Shown piece by piece: positions 1 to 12,731 of a stretch of DNA of 33,396 bases. The stretch's first letter is position 1. Each line of letters starts with the position of its first letter. Source of the DNA: an uncultured Collinsella sp. (GTDB taxonomy: Bacteria > Actinomycetota > Coriobacteriia > Coriobacteriales > Coriobacteriaceae); assembly GCA_900552155.1 (NCBI GenBank), contig URYU01000003.1:1-33396 (forward strand). Reading direction: 5' to 3'. The notes below the pieces were generated by a model that searched no databases, was not told the DNA's origin, and was given only the letters and a program-made list of their open reading frames with translations. The position numbers were made by a program, and so were the translations under genes.

Positions 1-3442
<3,442 letters not shown>

Positions 3443-3582
3443 CGCACCTCGCGGCCCGCGGGACAAGCGCTCACGCGCGGTCCGGGCACGAGGATGCCCC
3501 CGAGTCACCTTTCCTATGCGCCATGCGGCCCCCAGGGCACGTGAGTAGACACCGGACACCGTAACGGTGGGCGCCGCCCACC

Positions 3583-3700
3583 GGTCAGCGGCCAGAGCAT
3601 GGGGGGCACGCCCGGTCCCGTTCCGAACCCGGAAGCTAAGCCCCATCGCGCCGAGAGTACTGCGGGGTCAGCCCGTGGGAGGCCAGGGCGCCGCTGACCG
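3583..3700 (+). rRNA. rrf: 5S ribosomal RNA
   Basis: The diagnostic loop sequence CCCGTTCCGAACCCGGAAG (3615-3635 region) and the AGTACTGCGGGG helix are present. The terminal stem GGTCAGCGGC / GCCGCTGACC closes the molecule at about 118 nt and is extended outward by CCACC/GGTGG as a processing stem. It lies about 140 nt after the 23S gene. That short spacer contains no tRNA. Confidence 0.95.
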
Positions 3701-3733
3701 GTGGACGGCACCGAGCCGTACGCTTGAACTGAG

Positions 3734-3764
3734 AAGGGGGAGGCCTCGCGTCCTCCCCCTTTTT
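3734..3764 (+). terminator. rRNA operon intrinsic terminator
   Basis: A 10-bp perfect stem AAGGGGGAGG / CCTCCCCCTT with an 8-nt loop runs directly into a T tract. It lies about 35 nt after the 5S gene and ends the rRNA operon. Confidence 0.9.
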
Positions 3765-3828
3765 GCGTTTATGGGGCGTAAATGACTCTATTACACCAGA
3801 CGATCTTATCGTTTTTGGTATTGAGCCT

Positions 3829-4296
3829 TTATTTAAAGAAGATAAATCGAATAACAAGGGCAACTGCTATGGCCACAATGATCAAAAGCAGGATTGTCAG
3901 TCGATGCTGCTTGCGTCGTTTACTTGATGAAACGAAGATTGATTTTCCCTGTTTTGGCGTTTCGAGATAGCGAGCCGAATGCGTCAAGGTTTGCTTTGGT
4001 CGAGGACCTCTTTGTTGATGAGTGGCGGATGCTTTCATCGGCTCATCACTAGCTGCGCTGTTTTTAGATAATGGTGCGTCTTTCAGATATACAGGGTCTC
4101 CCGAGGCGACGCCCATATGTTTACGCCCCGTTTGGGCATCCTCGAGTGTTTGATATCGATTTCTCGTCACATACTCGGGCTCCGGATCATTAATGGGCTC
4201 TTGCGAGATGTGGGGGCGATGGAACCGTGGCGGCTGCGTGGAAGTATCTTCCCCCTGCGTCGGCATAAACATTTTGTTCTGGTTTTGGTCGTCCAT
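3829..4296 (-). CDS. Small tail-anchored membrane protein of unknown function
   Basis: The product is 155 residues and I do not recognise its family. It is hydrophilic and rich in Pro, Gln, Thr and Arg for about the first 125 residues. A very basic patch (KRRKQHR, about 125-131) is followed by one strongly hydrophobic segment (about 133-152) and the end sequence RFIFFK. This is the pattern of a C-terminally anchored membrane protein with its N-terminus in the cytoplasm. AAAGGG lies about 7 nt before the ATG, which supports the start. The gene stands alone between the rRNA terminator and the divergent hsp20 gene. The long polar part is probably disordered. Presence as a gene is well supported; the function is unknown. 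Confidence 0.7.
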   Translation of the reverse strand: MDDQNQNKMFMPTQGEDTSTQPPRFHRPHISQEPINDPEPEYVTRNRYQTLEDAQTGRKHMGVASGDPVYLKDAPLSKNSAASDEPMKASATHQQRGPRPKQTLTHSARYLETPKQGKSIFVSSSKRRKQHRLTILLLIIVAIAVALVIRFIFFK

Positions 4297-4478
4297 GATG
4301 CCCTTTAGCTCGTTACCAACAACGTGTACGCGCTCATTGTAAGCCCCTTGTTATTTGTAGCTGGGGACATACTCGGTATTTAAGCTCTGGTTCAAAGAAC
4401 CTTAACCTTCCTAAAACATAAGTCATACGCACTTAGATATGCTTATAGTACTGGACTCAAAAAACTTTATAGTCGATG

Positions 4479-4507
4479 TATATATGAGCACTGGGTGGGC
4501 ATATATA
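4479..4507. promoter_or_regulatory. Inverted repeat upstream of hsp20, possible operator
   Basis: TATATATG (4479-4486) and CATATATA (4500-4507) form a perfect 8-bp inverted repeat with a 13-nt spacer, so the half-sites are 21 bp (two helical turns) apart. The repeat lies 67 nt before the hsp20 start codon. It matches neither the CIRCE nor the HAIR/HspR consensus, so the regulator is unknown. AT-rich repeats arise easily by chance, hence the low confidence. Confidence 0.3.
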
Positions 4508-4573
4508 AGAGCGTCAAAAGAAGTCCCAGTCACCTGGAAGATGACTCGGCAGTCCTATAAAGGAGTGGTAAAC

Positions 4574-5005
4574 ATGGCAAGCATGGTTCCTTATCGTTCG
4601 GTTTTTGGCGTTCGTCCCTCTGCAAGCTCGCTGTTCGATCTGTTTGATGATATGAGCGACCTAGCGAACAGCTCGATTGCCTCTAAGGCGTTCCCCGTTG
4701 ACGTTGAGGATAAGGGCGATGGCTATGAGGTCAAGGCTTATCTGACCGGCGTCGCCAAGGACGATATCGATGTCGAGCTTAACGAGGGCCGTCTGTCCAT
4801 TAGCGTGAATGTCGAGGAAGACGAGGAGAACGAGGGCAAGAACTTCCTGCAGAAGGAGTTCAGCTCGTACAGCGCGACGCGTGGCGTGTATCTTAAGGAC
4901 GCTTCGAGCGAGGGCCTCTCGGCTAAGTACGCTGACGGCATCCTGACCGTTACGGTTCCCAAGATCGTCGAGAAGAAGAACGTTACGAAGATCTCCATCG
5001 AATAA
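4574..5005 (+). CDS. Hsp20/alpha-crystallin family small heat shock protein
   Basis: This is an ATP-independent holdase chaperone that binds unfolding proteins in the cytoplasm. The protein is 143 residues. A short N-terminal arm (1-38) is followed by the alpha-crystallin domain (about 39-130), which includes the family signature ADGILTVTVPK at 120-130. The C-terminal IXI oligomerisation motif is visible as I140-S-I142. The reading frame is open 45 codons further upstream, but ATG 4574 is chosen because AAAGGAG (4559-4565) sits 8 nt before it and the upstream residues do not resemble the family. It is monocistronic and ends in a strong terminator. The length is normal for bacterial Hsp20. Confidence 0.93.
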   Translation: MASMVPYRSVFGVRPSASSLFDLFDDMSDLANSSIASKAFPVDVEDKGDGYEVKAYLTGVAKDDIDVELNEGRLSISVNVEEDEENEGKNFLQKEFSSYSATRGVYLKDASSEGLSAKYADGILTVTVPKIVEKKNVTKISIE

Positions 5006-5033
5006 CTTCGTTGGTGTTCTTCGCTATTAAAAG

Positions 5034-5078
5034 ACAACAAAAGGGGCTGGGAAGCGATTCCCGGCCCCTTTTGTTGTT
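5034..5078. terminator. Bidirectional terminator between hsp20 and the MBL-fold gene
   Basis: ACAACAAAAGGGGC pairs with GCCCCTTTTGTTGT around an inner GGGA/TCCC stem. The T-rich arm on each strand provides a U tract in both directions. It separates the convergent hsp20 (+) and MBL-fold (-) genes. Confidence 0.85.
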
Positions 5079-5087
5079 TAGGACAGT

Positions 5088-5897
5088 CTATTGAATGGTT
5101 GCCGGTTGATACTGACTCGCAGGGCGTATCGAGAGTTTTCGCGATCCTTGGAGAAGGGTTGCGGAGCTGCCGACCTCGTCATCCAGGGTTGCGGCCAGAG
5201 CTTTGGCATAGCTTTTGACGGTAAGGCTCGGACGATTGTTATCTTGGCTGATATGCATGGCAATGAGCTGTTCGGTGCGATCGGTAACAAGTTCGCGCGC
5301 GGCTTCGGCGGCTTGGCCATTGGAGAGGTGTCCCCTTTCAGACAGGATGCGCTCCTGAAGAAAGCGGGGATATTCTCCCTCGCGCAGCATGGTCACATCG
5401 TGGTTGCTTTCGAGTGCGAGGACTCGACAATCTTTGAGGGTGTTCATGGCTTGGCTCGATAGCTCTCCGGTGTCGGTGGCAAAGCCGATGGAATCATCGA
5501 GGGTGTCGAATCGATAGCCGACTGGATTGATGACATCGTGTGACGTTGAGTAGGTTTGCACGTGGATGCCGGCAATGGATAGGGTGTCACCGGGATCGAA
5601 TTCCTCGACAGGCAGATGCGAAAGATTTTCTTTGTTCGAAAGAGTGCCCCTGCTGGCAAAGAGGGGGCCGTGCCAGTGCTTGCACCAGACATCGAGGCCC
5701 TTGATGTGATCGCTATGCTCATGAGTAATGAGAAGAGCCGAGACGTTGTCTGCCGAGAGCCCCAGTTCTGCCATGCGCTTTAATGTCTCGCGGCGAGACA
5801 GTCCGTCATCGACCATAATGAGCCCCTGCGGGCCCTCGATGAGTGCGCAGTTGCCTTTAGAGCCACTGCCGAGGATATGAAGGTGCAGACGAGACAT
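5088..5897 (-). CDS. Metallo-beta-lactamase-fold hydrolase, WalJ/YycJ-like
   Basis: This is a predicted cytoplasmic two-metal hydrolase of 269 residues. It starts with the family-typical LHILGSGSKGNC (6-17). It carries the metal-binding motif H59-E-H61-S-D63-H64, further ligands at H120 (TSHD) and D142 (FATDTGE), and a late histidine at H217 (AMHIS). The length and the SGSKGN start match the YycJ/WalJ/VicX group, which is associated with the WalRK cell-wall regulon in Firmicutes. No walRK genes are seen here. The frame is open upstream for 27 more codons, but ATG 5897 begins exactly at the family start; its Shine-Dalgarno (GGA) is weak. It is divergent from tilS, with a 48-bp gap. Confidence 0.85.
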   Translation of the reverse strand: MSRLHLHILGSGSKGNCALIEGPQGLIMVDDGLSRRETLKRMAELGLSADNVSALLITHEHSDHIKGLDVWCKHWHGPLFASRGTLSNKENLSHLPVEEFDPGDTLSIAGIHVQTYSTSHDVINPVGYRFDTLDDSIGFATDTGELSSQAMNTLKDCRVLALESNHDVTMLREGEYPRFLQERILSERGHLSNGQAAEAARELVTDRTEQLIAMHISQDNNRPSLTVKSYAKALAATLDDEVGSSATLLQGSRKLSIRPASQYQPATIQ

Positions 5898-5945
5898 AAG
5901 ATTCCAAAGGATACAATGGGTGCGGACGAATAGAGGAGGAAGCAA

Positions 5946-7484
5946 ATGCCTACGGTATCTCAGCATTATGGACACCATGCCGTGCCTGGGGCAGTCGATG
6001 AGACCCGGACGAGGCAGCAGGCTGCTCCTGTCGTGCTCATGGTATCAGGCGGCGCGGACTCGACGGCACTGCTTCTTATGGCGTGCACATCAAAGCTGGA
6101 TATCCAAGACGGACGCGGTGTTGCCCCCATTGCTCGCGAGCGCCTGCATGTGCTGCATGTAAACCATCATCTGCGCGGCAAGGCGTCCGATGGCGACGAG
6201 GCCTTTGTGCGTGAGCTCTGCGCGAAATATGGTTTACCGCTGTGCGTGGAGCACGCTTATTTTGATGGGGAGTCGGGCAATATTGAGGCCGCGGCCCGCG
6301 AGGTGCGCTATGCCGCGGCGCGGAGGTATGTTCGCGCGCTCTGCGCCCAGACGGGGGCACCGCGAACGGCGGCTCGTATCTGCACCGCGCACACGTCTTC
6401 GGATCGCGCGGAAACGTTTTTGATGAACGCGATTAAGGGTTCGGGGCCCGCTGGCCTATCGAGCATTCCTCGCCGGAGGAATATCGTGGTGCGTCCCTTG
6501 CTCGACCTAACTCATGGCGAGCTCGTGGGCTATCTACAGGTACATGGTCAGCCGTGGCGTGAAGACGAGAGCAATGAGGATATCTCGTATCTGCGAAACT
6601 ACGTGCGCCATCGAGTGATGCCGGTGGTGGCGCAGCGCAACGCGAGCGTCTGCAAGACGATTGGCGCCGCCTGCGAGATCTTAGGCGATGAGGACGCGTT
6701 TTTGTCTCAGCTTTCGGCACAGGCGTTTCGAAGCTGCCTGCGTAAGGAGGCGGCGGGCGCGCTGGTGCTCGATGCCAGGCGCCTTGCTGCGGCCGAGGTG
6801 GTAATCGCGCGGCGCATCGTGCGACTGGCGATTAAGCGCATCGATCCGGACGCTCGTCCAGAGATGCGACATGTGGAGCGAGTCCTTTCCTGCGTTGCCG
6901 AGGGCGCCGGCTCGGTCACGCTTCCGGCGGGGATTGACGCACGCATTGAGTTTGGCATGCTGGCGTTCAAGGCGCCGGCGGCTCGCGAGGGCCTGGTCGC
7001 GGACTGGGTTACCGTACCCGGTCGTTTGCCGTTGGGCGGGGGACGTATACTGGTCACAGAACCGATGGCCGTTGAGCCGGGATGCGATATCGTGCGCCGC
7101 GCCCGTGAGCTTGCAGCTGCCGGGGAAGTGACAGCTTTGGTAGACGCGGCTGCCCTGGGTTTTGCCGACAGCGATAGTGAGCGGATCCTGGCGGGCTCGC
7201 GTGGCGAGATCCCTGCAGAGGCGCGATTGGCGCGCCTGTGGGTGGACGGTCCTGTACCGGGAGACGTGATGTGCCCGTTAGGGATGAGTGGTCGAAGCAA
7301 GAAAGTATCCGACTTGCTAGGTGAGGCTCGCATTCCCGTTTCCGAGCGCGCCGGCGTGCCCATGGTGAGGACGGCGCCGGGGGGCGCCGTGGTGTGGGTC
7401 GCCGGAGTTCGCGCGGACGAGCGTTTTAAGTGCACGGCCGCAACGCGCGTGGCATATCTGCTCCGCGTGGTCGATGCGGAATAG
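5946..7484 (+). CDS. tilS: tRNA(Ile)-lysidine synthase
   Basis: TilS attaches lysine to C34 of the CAU-anticodon tRNA-Ile using ATP, so that the tRNA reads AUA. The protein is 512 residues. The N-type ATP pyrophosphatase loop SGGADS is at 34-39, and the conserved HVNHHLRG is at 71-78. Further family stretches are TAHTSSDRAETFLMNAIKGSG and REDESNEDISYLRNYVRHRVMP (about 141-225). A C-terminal substrate-binding region follows. It is longer than E. coli TilS (432 residues), with a roughly 30-residue N-terminal lead. GGAGGA (5935-5940) lies 5 nt before the ATG. It opens the tilS-hpt-ftsH cluster, an order conserved in many Gram-positive bacteria. Confidence 0.93.
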   Translation: MPTVSQHYGHHAVPGAVDETRTRQQAAPVVLMVSGGADSTALLLMACTSKLDIQDGRGVAPIARERLHVLHVNHHLRGKASDGDEAFVRELCAKYGLPLCVEHAYFDGESGNIEAAAREVRYAAARRYVRALCAQTGAPRTAARICTAHTSSDRAETFLMNAIKGSGPAGLSSIPRRRNIVVRPLLDLTHGELVGYLQVHGQPWREDESNEDISYLRNYVRHRVMPVVAQRNASVCKTIGAACEILGDEDAFLSQLSAQAFRSCLRKEAAGALVLDARRLAAAEVVIARRIVRLAIKRIDPDARPEMRHVERVLSCVAEGAGSVTLPAGIDARIEFGMLAFKAPAAREGLVADWVTVPGRLPLGGGRILVTEPMAVEPGCDIVRRARELAAAGEVTALVDAAALGFADSDSERILAGSRGEIPAEARLARLWVDGPVPGDVMCPLGMSGRSKKVSDLLGEARIPVSERAGVPMVRTAPGGAVVWVAGVRADERFKCTAATRVAYLLRVVDAE

Positions 7485-7631
7485 CGTCCCACGCCAGCTA
7501 TTCTGTGCGACGTTGACGGTATTCCCGCGCTGATGGCGTACGGGCTGGAAAATATACCCCGTGCGCTGCTAAAATGTGAAGTTCGCGTCCATACGGCGGT
7601 GTGTGGGCGATAAGCACAAGAAAGGGTTGTC

Positions 7632-8180
7632 ATGGCTTCTCAACATCCGGATATCGAGAAGGTTCTGTTCACGCAGGAGGATATCGACGGTATCGTTTCT
7701 CGCCTGGGCGAGGAGATTACGCGCGACTACGCTGGTAAGGATCTGGTGCTGATCGCGGTTCTGCGCGGCGCTGTTGTCTTTATGGGCGACCTGATGCGCA
7801 AGATCGAGCTGCCGACCAACATCGATTTCATGGCTGTTTCGAGCTATGGCGACGGCGTGAAGTCTTCGGGCATCGTGCGTATCATTAAAGACCTGGATAT
7901 CGACATCCGCGGTCGCGACGTGCTGATCGTCGAGGACATTCTGGACTCGGGCCTGACCCTCAAGTACCTGATGAAGAACCTCGAGAGCCGCAAGCCCGCC
8001 TCGCTGGAGGTCGCTGCCTTCCTGTGGAAGGACGTTGAGGACCGTACCTCGGCCATCACGCCCAAGTATGTTGGAACCCATTGCCCCGATGCCTTTGTGG
8101 TGGGCTACGGCCTCGATTATGCCGAGCGCTATCGCAACCTTCCGTATCTGGGCATTTTGAAACCGGAGGTTTATTCGTAA
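7632..8180 (+). CDS. hpt: Hypoxanthine phosphoribosyltransferase
   Basis: This purine-salvage enzyme converts hypoxanthine or guanine plus PRPP to IMP or GMP. It is 182 residues, the usual length. The PRPP-binding motif VEDILDSGLT is at 100-109, the upstream LIAVLRGAVVFMGDL at 40-54, and the C-terminal FVVGYGLDYAERYRNLPYLG is typical of bacterial Hpt. AAAGGG (7621-7626) lies 5 nt before the ATG. The 147-bp gap after tilS contains possible -10 hexamers (TAAAAT at 7570-7575) but no convincing -35, so a separate promoter is possible but not shown. The stop codon is 1 nt before the ftsH start. Confidence 0.95.
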   Translation: MASQHPDIEKVLFTQEDIDGIVSRLGEEITRDYAGKDLVLIAVLRGAVVFMGDLMRKIELPTNIDFMAVSSYGDGVKSSGIVRIIKDLDIDIRGRDVLIVEDILDSGLTLKYLMKNLESRKPASLEVAAFLWKDVEDRTSAITPKYVGTHCPDAFVVGYGLDYAERYRNLPYLGILKPEVYS

Positions 8181-8181
8181 G

Positions 8182-10314
<2,133 letters not shown>

Positions 10315-10324
10315 TCCTTCTAAC

Positions 10325-10359
10325 AAAAGCCTCCGCCGGGAAACCTGCGGAGGCTTTTT
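10325..10359 (+). terminator. Intrinsic terminator after ftsH
   Basis: The stem AGCCTCCGC / GCGGAGGCT with a 10-nt loop is followed by TTTTC TTTT. It lies 11 nt after the ftsH stop codon. Confidence 0.9.
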
Positions 10360-10480
10360 CTTTTGAGCGATATGGAGACTGCCCGCCGCTTACTGGTGAA
10401 GCCGATAAATTTCGGGTCACATTGCTGCGGCACTTTGCTCGGCTAAAGCGTACAATAGCGCCTATGCGAAAGGGGAACAG

Positions 10481-11665
10481 ATGATCAACGAAACTATGTA
10501 TGCTCGCGGTGCGGAAAGCTCCATCATCCGCGAGATCTTTAGCTATGGTCTTGAGCGCAAGGCGCAGATCGGTGCGGAGAACGTATTCGATTTTTCGCTG
10601 GGCAACCCGAGTGTTCCGGCGCCCGCTGCCGTGGCGGAGTCCATTAAGAAGGCCTTAGAGCTGCCGAGCGACCAGCTGCACGGTTATACGCCCGCACCGG
10701 GTCTGCCGCAATGTCGAGCAGCCGTCGCCGAATCGCTCAACCGTCGCTTTGGCACGAGCTATGAGGGCAAGGACGTCTTTATGACGGTGGGCGCCGCGGC
10801 TTCGCTCACCTGCACGCTCAATGCCGTTACGAACCCGGGCGACGAGGTTATTGTTATCGCCCCGTACTTTCCGGAGTATCGCGTGTGGATTGAGAAGGCA
10901 GGCTGCACGTGTGTCGAGGCGCCTGCCGATGAAGACACGTTCCGGCTGAGCGTGGACAACGTGCTCAAGGCGATTAGCGATAAGACAGCGGCCGTCATTA
11001 TCGATTCGCCCAACAACCCGACAGGTGCCGTGTATACGCGCGACACGCTGACGCGACTGGCCGATGTTTTGCGCGAGGTTAACGCCAAGCGCGATCCCGA
11101 GAATCCGATTATGCTCATCTCGGATGAGCCGTACCGCGAGATCGTGTACGGTGCCGAGGTGCCCTGGGTGCCCTCGATCTACGAGAACACCGTGGTGTGC
11201 TACTCGTATTCTAAGTCGCTATCGCTGCCTGGTGAGCGCGTGGGTTGGATCTTGGTTCCCAACACCAATCCGCAGGCTGCGCGTCTGATGCCGGCTGTTG
11301 CGGGCGCTGCCCGTACGCTGGGTTTTGTATGCGCACCGGCGCTCTTCCAGCGCGTGATTATCGATTGTATCGATGAGCCGAGCGATATCGATGCCTATGC
11401 CCGCAACCGCACGGCGCTCACCGACGCATTGGCGGAGTACGGCTACACCTACGTTGAGCCGGACGGTGCTTTCTACCTGTGGGTGAAGGCGCTCGAGCCC
11501 GATGCGAATGCGTTTTGCGAGCGCGCAAAGAAGTATGAGTTGCTTGCGGTTCCCTCGGACAGCTTTGGTATGCCGGGTTGGTTCCGCCTGGGCTATTGCG
11601 TGAGTTACGAAACGATTGTCAATTCGCTACCTGCTTGGAAGCAGTTGGCGGACGAGTATCGTTAA
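10481..11665 (+). CDS. Class I/II PLP-dependent aminotransferase
   Basis: This is a fold-type I pyridoxal-phosphate aminotransferase, probably acting on aspartate or a related amino acid; the exact substrate cannot be read from the sequence. It is 394 residues. Family residues visible are N178-N-P-T-G182, D215-E-P-Y218 and the Schiff-base lysine K245 in SYSKSLSLPGERVGW. The substrate-carboxylate arginine is in PGWFRLGYC near the end. AAAGGGG (10469-10475) is 5 nt before the ATG, and a TACAAT -10-like hexamer lies at 10451-10456 without a clear -35. It stands alone after the ftsH terminator. Confidence 0.92.
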   Translation: MINETMYARGAESSIIREIFSYGLERKAQIGAENVFDFSLGNPSVPAPAAVAESIKKALELPSDQLHGYTPAPGLPQCRAAVAESLNRRFGTSYEGKDVFMTVGAAASLTCTLNAVTNPGDEVIVIAPYFPEYRVWIEKAGCTCVEAPADEDTFRLSVDNVLKAISDKTAAVIIDSPNNPTGAVYTRDTLTRLADVLREVNAKRDPENPIMLISDEPYREIVYGAEVPWVPSIYENTVVCYSYSKSLSLPGERVGWILVPNTNPQAARLMPAVAGAARTLGFVCAPALFQRVIIDCIDEPSDIDAYARNRTALTDALAEYGYTYVEPDGAFYLWVKALEPDANAFCERAKKYELLAVPSDSFGMPGWFRLGYCVSYETIVNSLPAWKQLADEYR

Positions 11666-11687
11666 AAGTAAAGCGCTCTGCCTACAA

Positions 11688-11703
11688 TGTTTTACGTGAA
11701 ACG
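11688..11703. other. parS-like 16-mer (possible ParB binding site)
   Basis: TGTTTTACGTGAAACG matches the widely conserved parS palindrome TGTTTCACGTGAAACA at 14 of 16 positions (mismatches at positions 6 and 16). It lies in the 165-bp gap between the aminotransferase and PHP genes. It is followed at once by a hairpin without a U tract (AACGGGGTT at 11700-11708, AACCCCGTT at 11722-11730). parS sites cluster near oriC, which would suit a region with rRNA, tilS, hpt and ftsH. One of the changes hits the central CACGTG core, which lowers confidence. Confidence 0.4.
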
Positions 11704-11764
11704 GGGTTTTGTGTTAAGCCGAACCCCGTTGTCATGGACGTTGTGTCTTTGGGATGGAGTGGTT

Positions 11765-11793
11765 TTACGACTATCGAAGGCTATGCGTACAAT
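11765..11793 (+). promoter_or_regulatory. Candidate promoter of the PHP gene
   Basis: TTACGA (11765-11770), a 17-nt spacer and TACAAT (11788-11793) form a sigma-70-like promoter 38 nt before the PHP start codon. The -10 is good and the -35 is poor. Confidence 0.4.
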
Positions 11794-11830
11794 GAATATA
11801 AGCGACGGCCGTGCCAGATAAGGAGACCCG

Positions 11831-12652
11831 ATGCCCTACCTGCTTTCTTGTGACATTCATACCCATACGATGTTCTCTGCGCATGCATATTCGACTATTG
11901 AGGAGAATGTGTACTGGGCGGCAGAGCGTGGCCTGCAGGTGCTCGGATCTGCCGACCATCTGAGCTCTATGGTTACGGCTTGCCCTAATGACCTGCGCAG
12001 TTACCAGTTCTTTATCAACCAGGATATCTGGCCGCGTATATGGAGCGGCGTGCTGGTGCTGCGTGGTGCCGAGGCCGATATCGTTTCACTGGACGGAAGC
12101 CTGTTTGGCGAGGACACTCCTGTCACGCTCGATATTGCCGGCGATTCATACAGCCGTCAGCATTCACTGTTCGATTTGGTTACGCGTAATTTGGATTATT
12201 TGGTTGCGAGCGTGCATAATCCGCAGATTGCTGAAGGCGCGGCACTGGCCCAGACGACCGAGATGTATATCAATGCCCTGGAGCACCCCAAGGTGTTTAT
12301 GCTGGGCCACACGGGTCGCTCGGGCGTGTCGTTCGATATCGACGAGGTGCTGCTGGCGGCTAAGGCCAAGCACAAGATTATCGAGATCAACAACCATAGT
12401 CTTGAACACGGTGTCGACACTGAGCATTGGGCCGTATGCCGCAAGATTGCCGAGCGTTGCGCCGAGCTGGGCGTGGGTATTGGTGTGTCGACCGATGCCC
12501 ACATTGGTATGGCCATTGGCAAGCTCGATCACGCCCGCAAGTTGCTCGACGAGATTCACTTCCCGCTGGACCTGATCGTGACACGCGACCGCGAGACGCT
12601 GCTGCGCGAGATGGCGGCAGCCGGCGTGTGCGACCTGCGCAAGAGGATGTAA
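11831..12652 (+). CDS. PHP-domain phosphoesterase (YcdX-like)
   Basis: This is a predicted trinuclear-metal phosphatase or phosphoesterase of the polymerase and histidinol phosphatase superfamily. It is 273 residues. The metal-binding signature DIHTHTMFS places H10 and H12. ADH (H43), SVHNP, LGHTGRSG, NNHSL and the terminal STDAHIG supply the remaining ligand motifs in the expected order. AAGGAG (11820-11825) lies 5 nt before the ATG. The arrangement matches the E. coli YcdX group, whose physiological substrate is not firmly known, so no substrate is assigned. It is a single gene, convergent with rlmD. Confidence 0.88.
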   Translation: MPYLLSCDIHTHTMFSAHAYSTIEENVYWAAERGLQVLGSADHLSSMVTACPNDLRSYQFFINQDIWPRIWSGVLVLRGAEADIVSLDGSLFGEDTPVTLDIAGDSYSRQHSLFDLVTRNLDYLVASVHNPQIAEGAALAQTTEMYINALEHPKVFMLGHTGRSGVSFDIDEVLLAAKAKHKIIEINNHSLEHGVDTEHWAVCRKIAERCAELGVGIGVSTDAHIGMAIGKLDHARKLLDEIHFPLDLIVTRDRETLLREMAAAGVCDLRKRM

Positions 12653-12669
12653 CGAGACTCATATGCCCA

Positions 12670-12707
12670 ATGAAAGGGGGCGGTCCAGACGGGCCGCCCC
12701 CTTTCAT
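12670..12707. terminator. Hairpin terminator between the convergent PHP and rlmD genes
   Basis: ATGAAAGGGGGCGG pairs with CCGCCCCCTTTCAT (about 12670-12706) around a short loop. The U tract is weak on both strands (TTTCATGTT on plus), but the position between converging genes supports a termination role. Confidence 0.7.
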
Positions 12708-12731
12708 GTTCCAAAAATCTACCTGGGTTGG

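Noticed and set aside
4439..4573. N-terminal extension of the Hsp20 frame by 45 codons
   Set aside because: The upstream part lacks a Shine-Dalgarno and is not Hsp20-like. AAAGGAG before ATG 4574 decides the start.
4440..4573. CIRCE or HspR (HAIR) operator before hsp20
   Set aside because: GAGCACT at about 4485-4491 resembles part of CIRCE, but the inverted partner is missing. No CTTGAGT pair is present.
11578..11853. A 91-codon open frame between the aminotransferase and PHP genes
   Set aside because: It starts inside the aminotransferase gene, covers the parS-like site and hairpin, has no Shine-Dalgarno and overlaps the PHP start.
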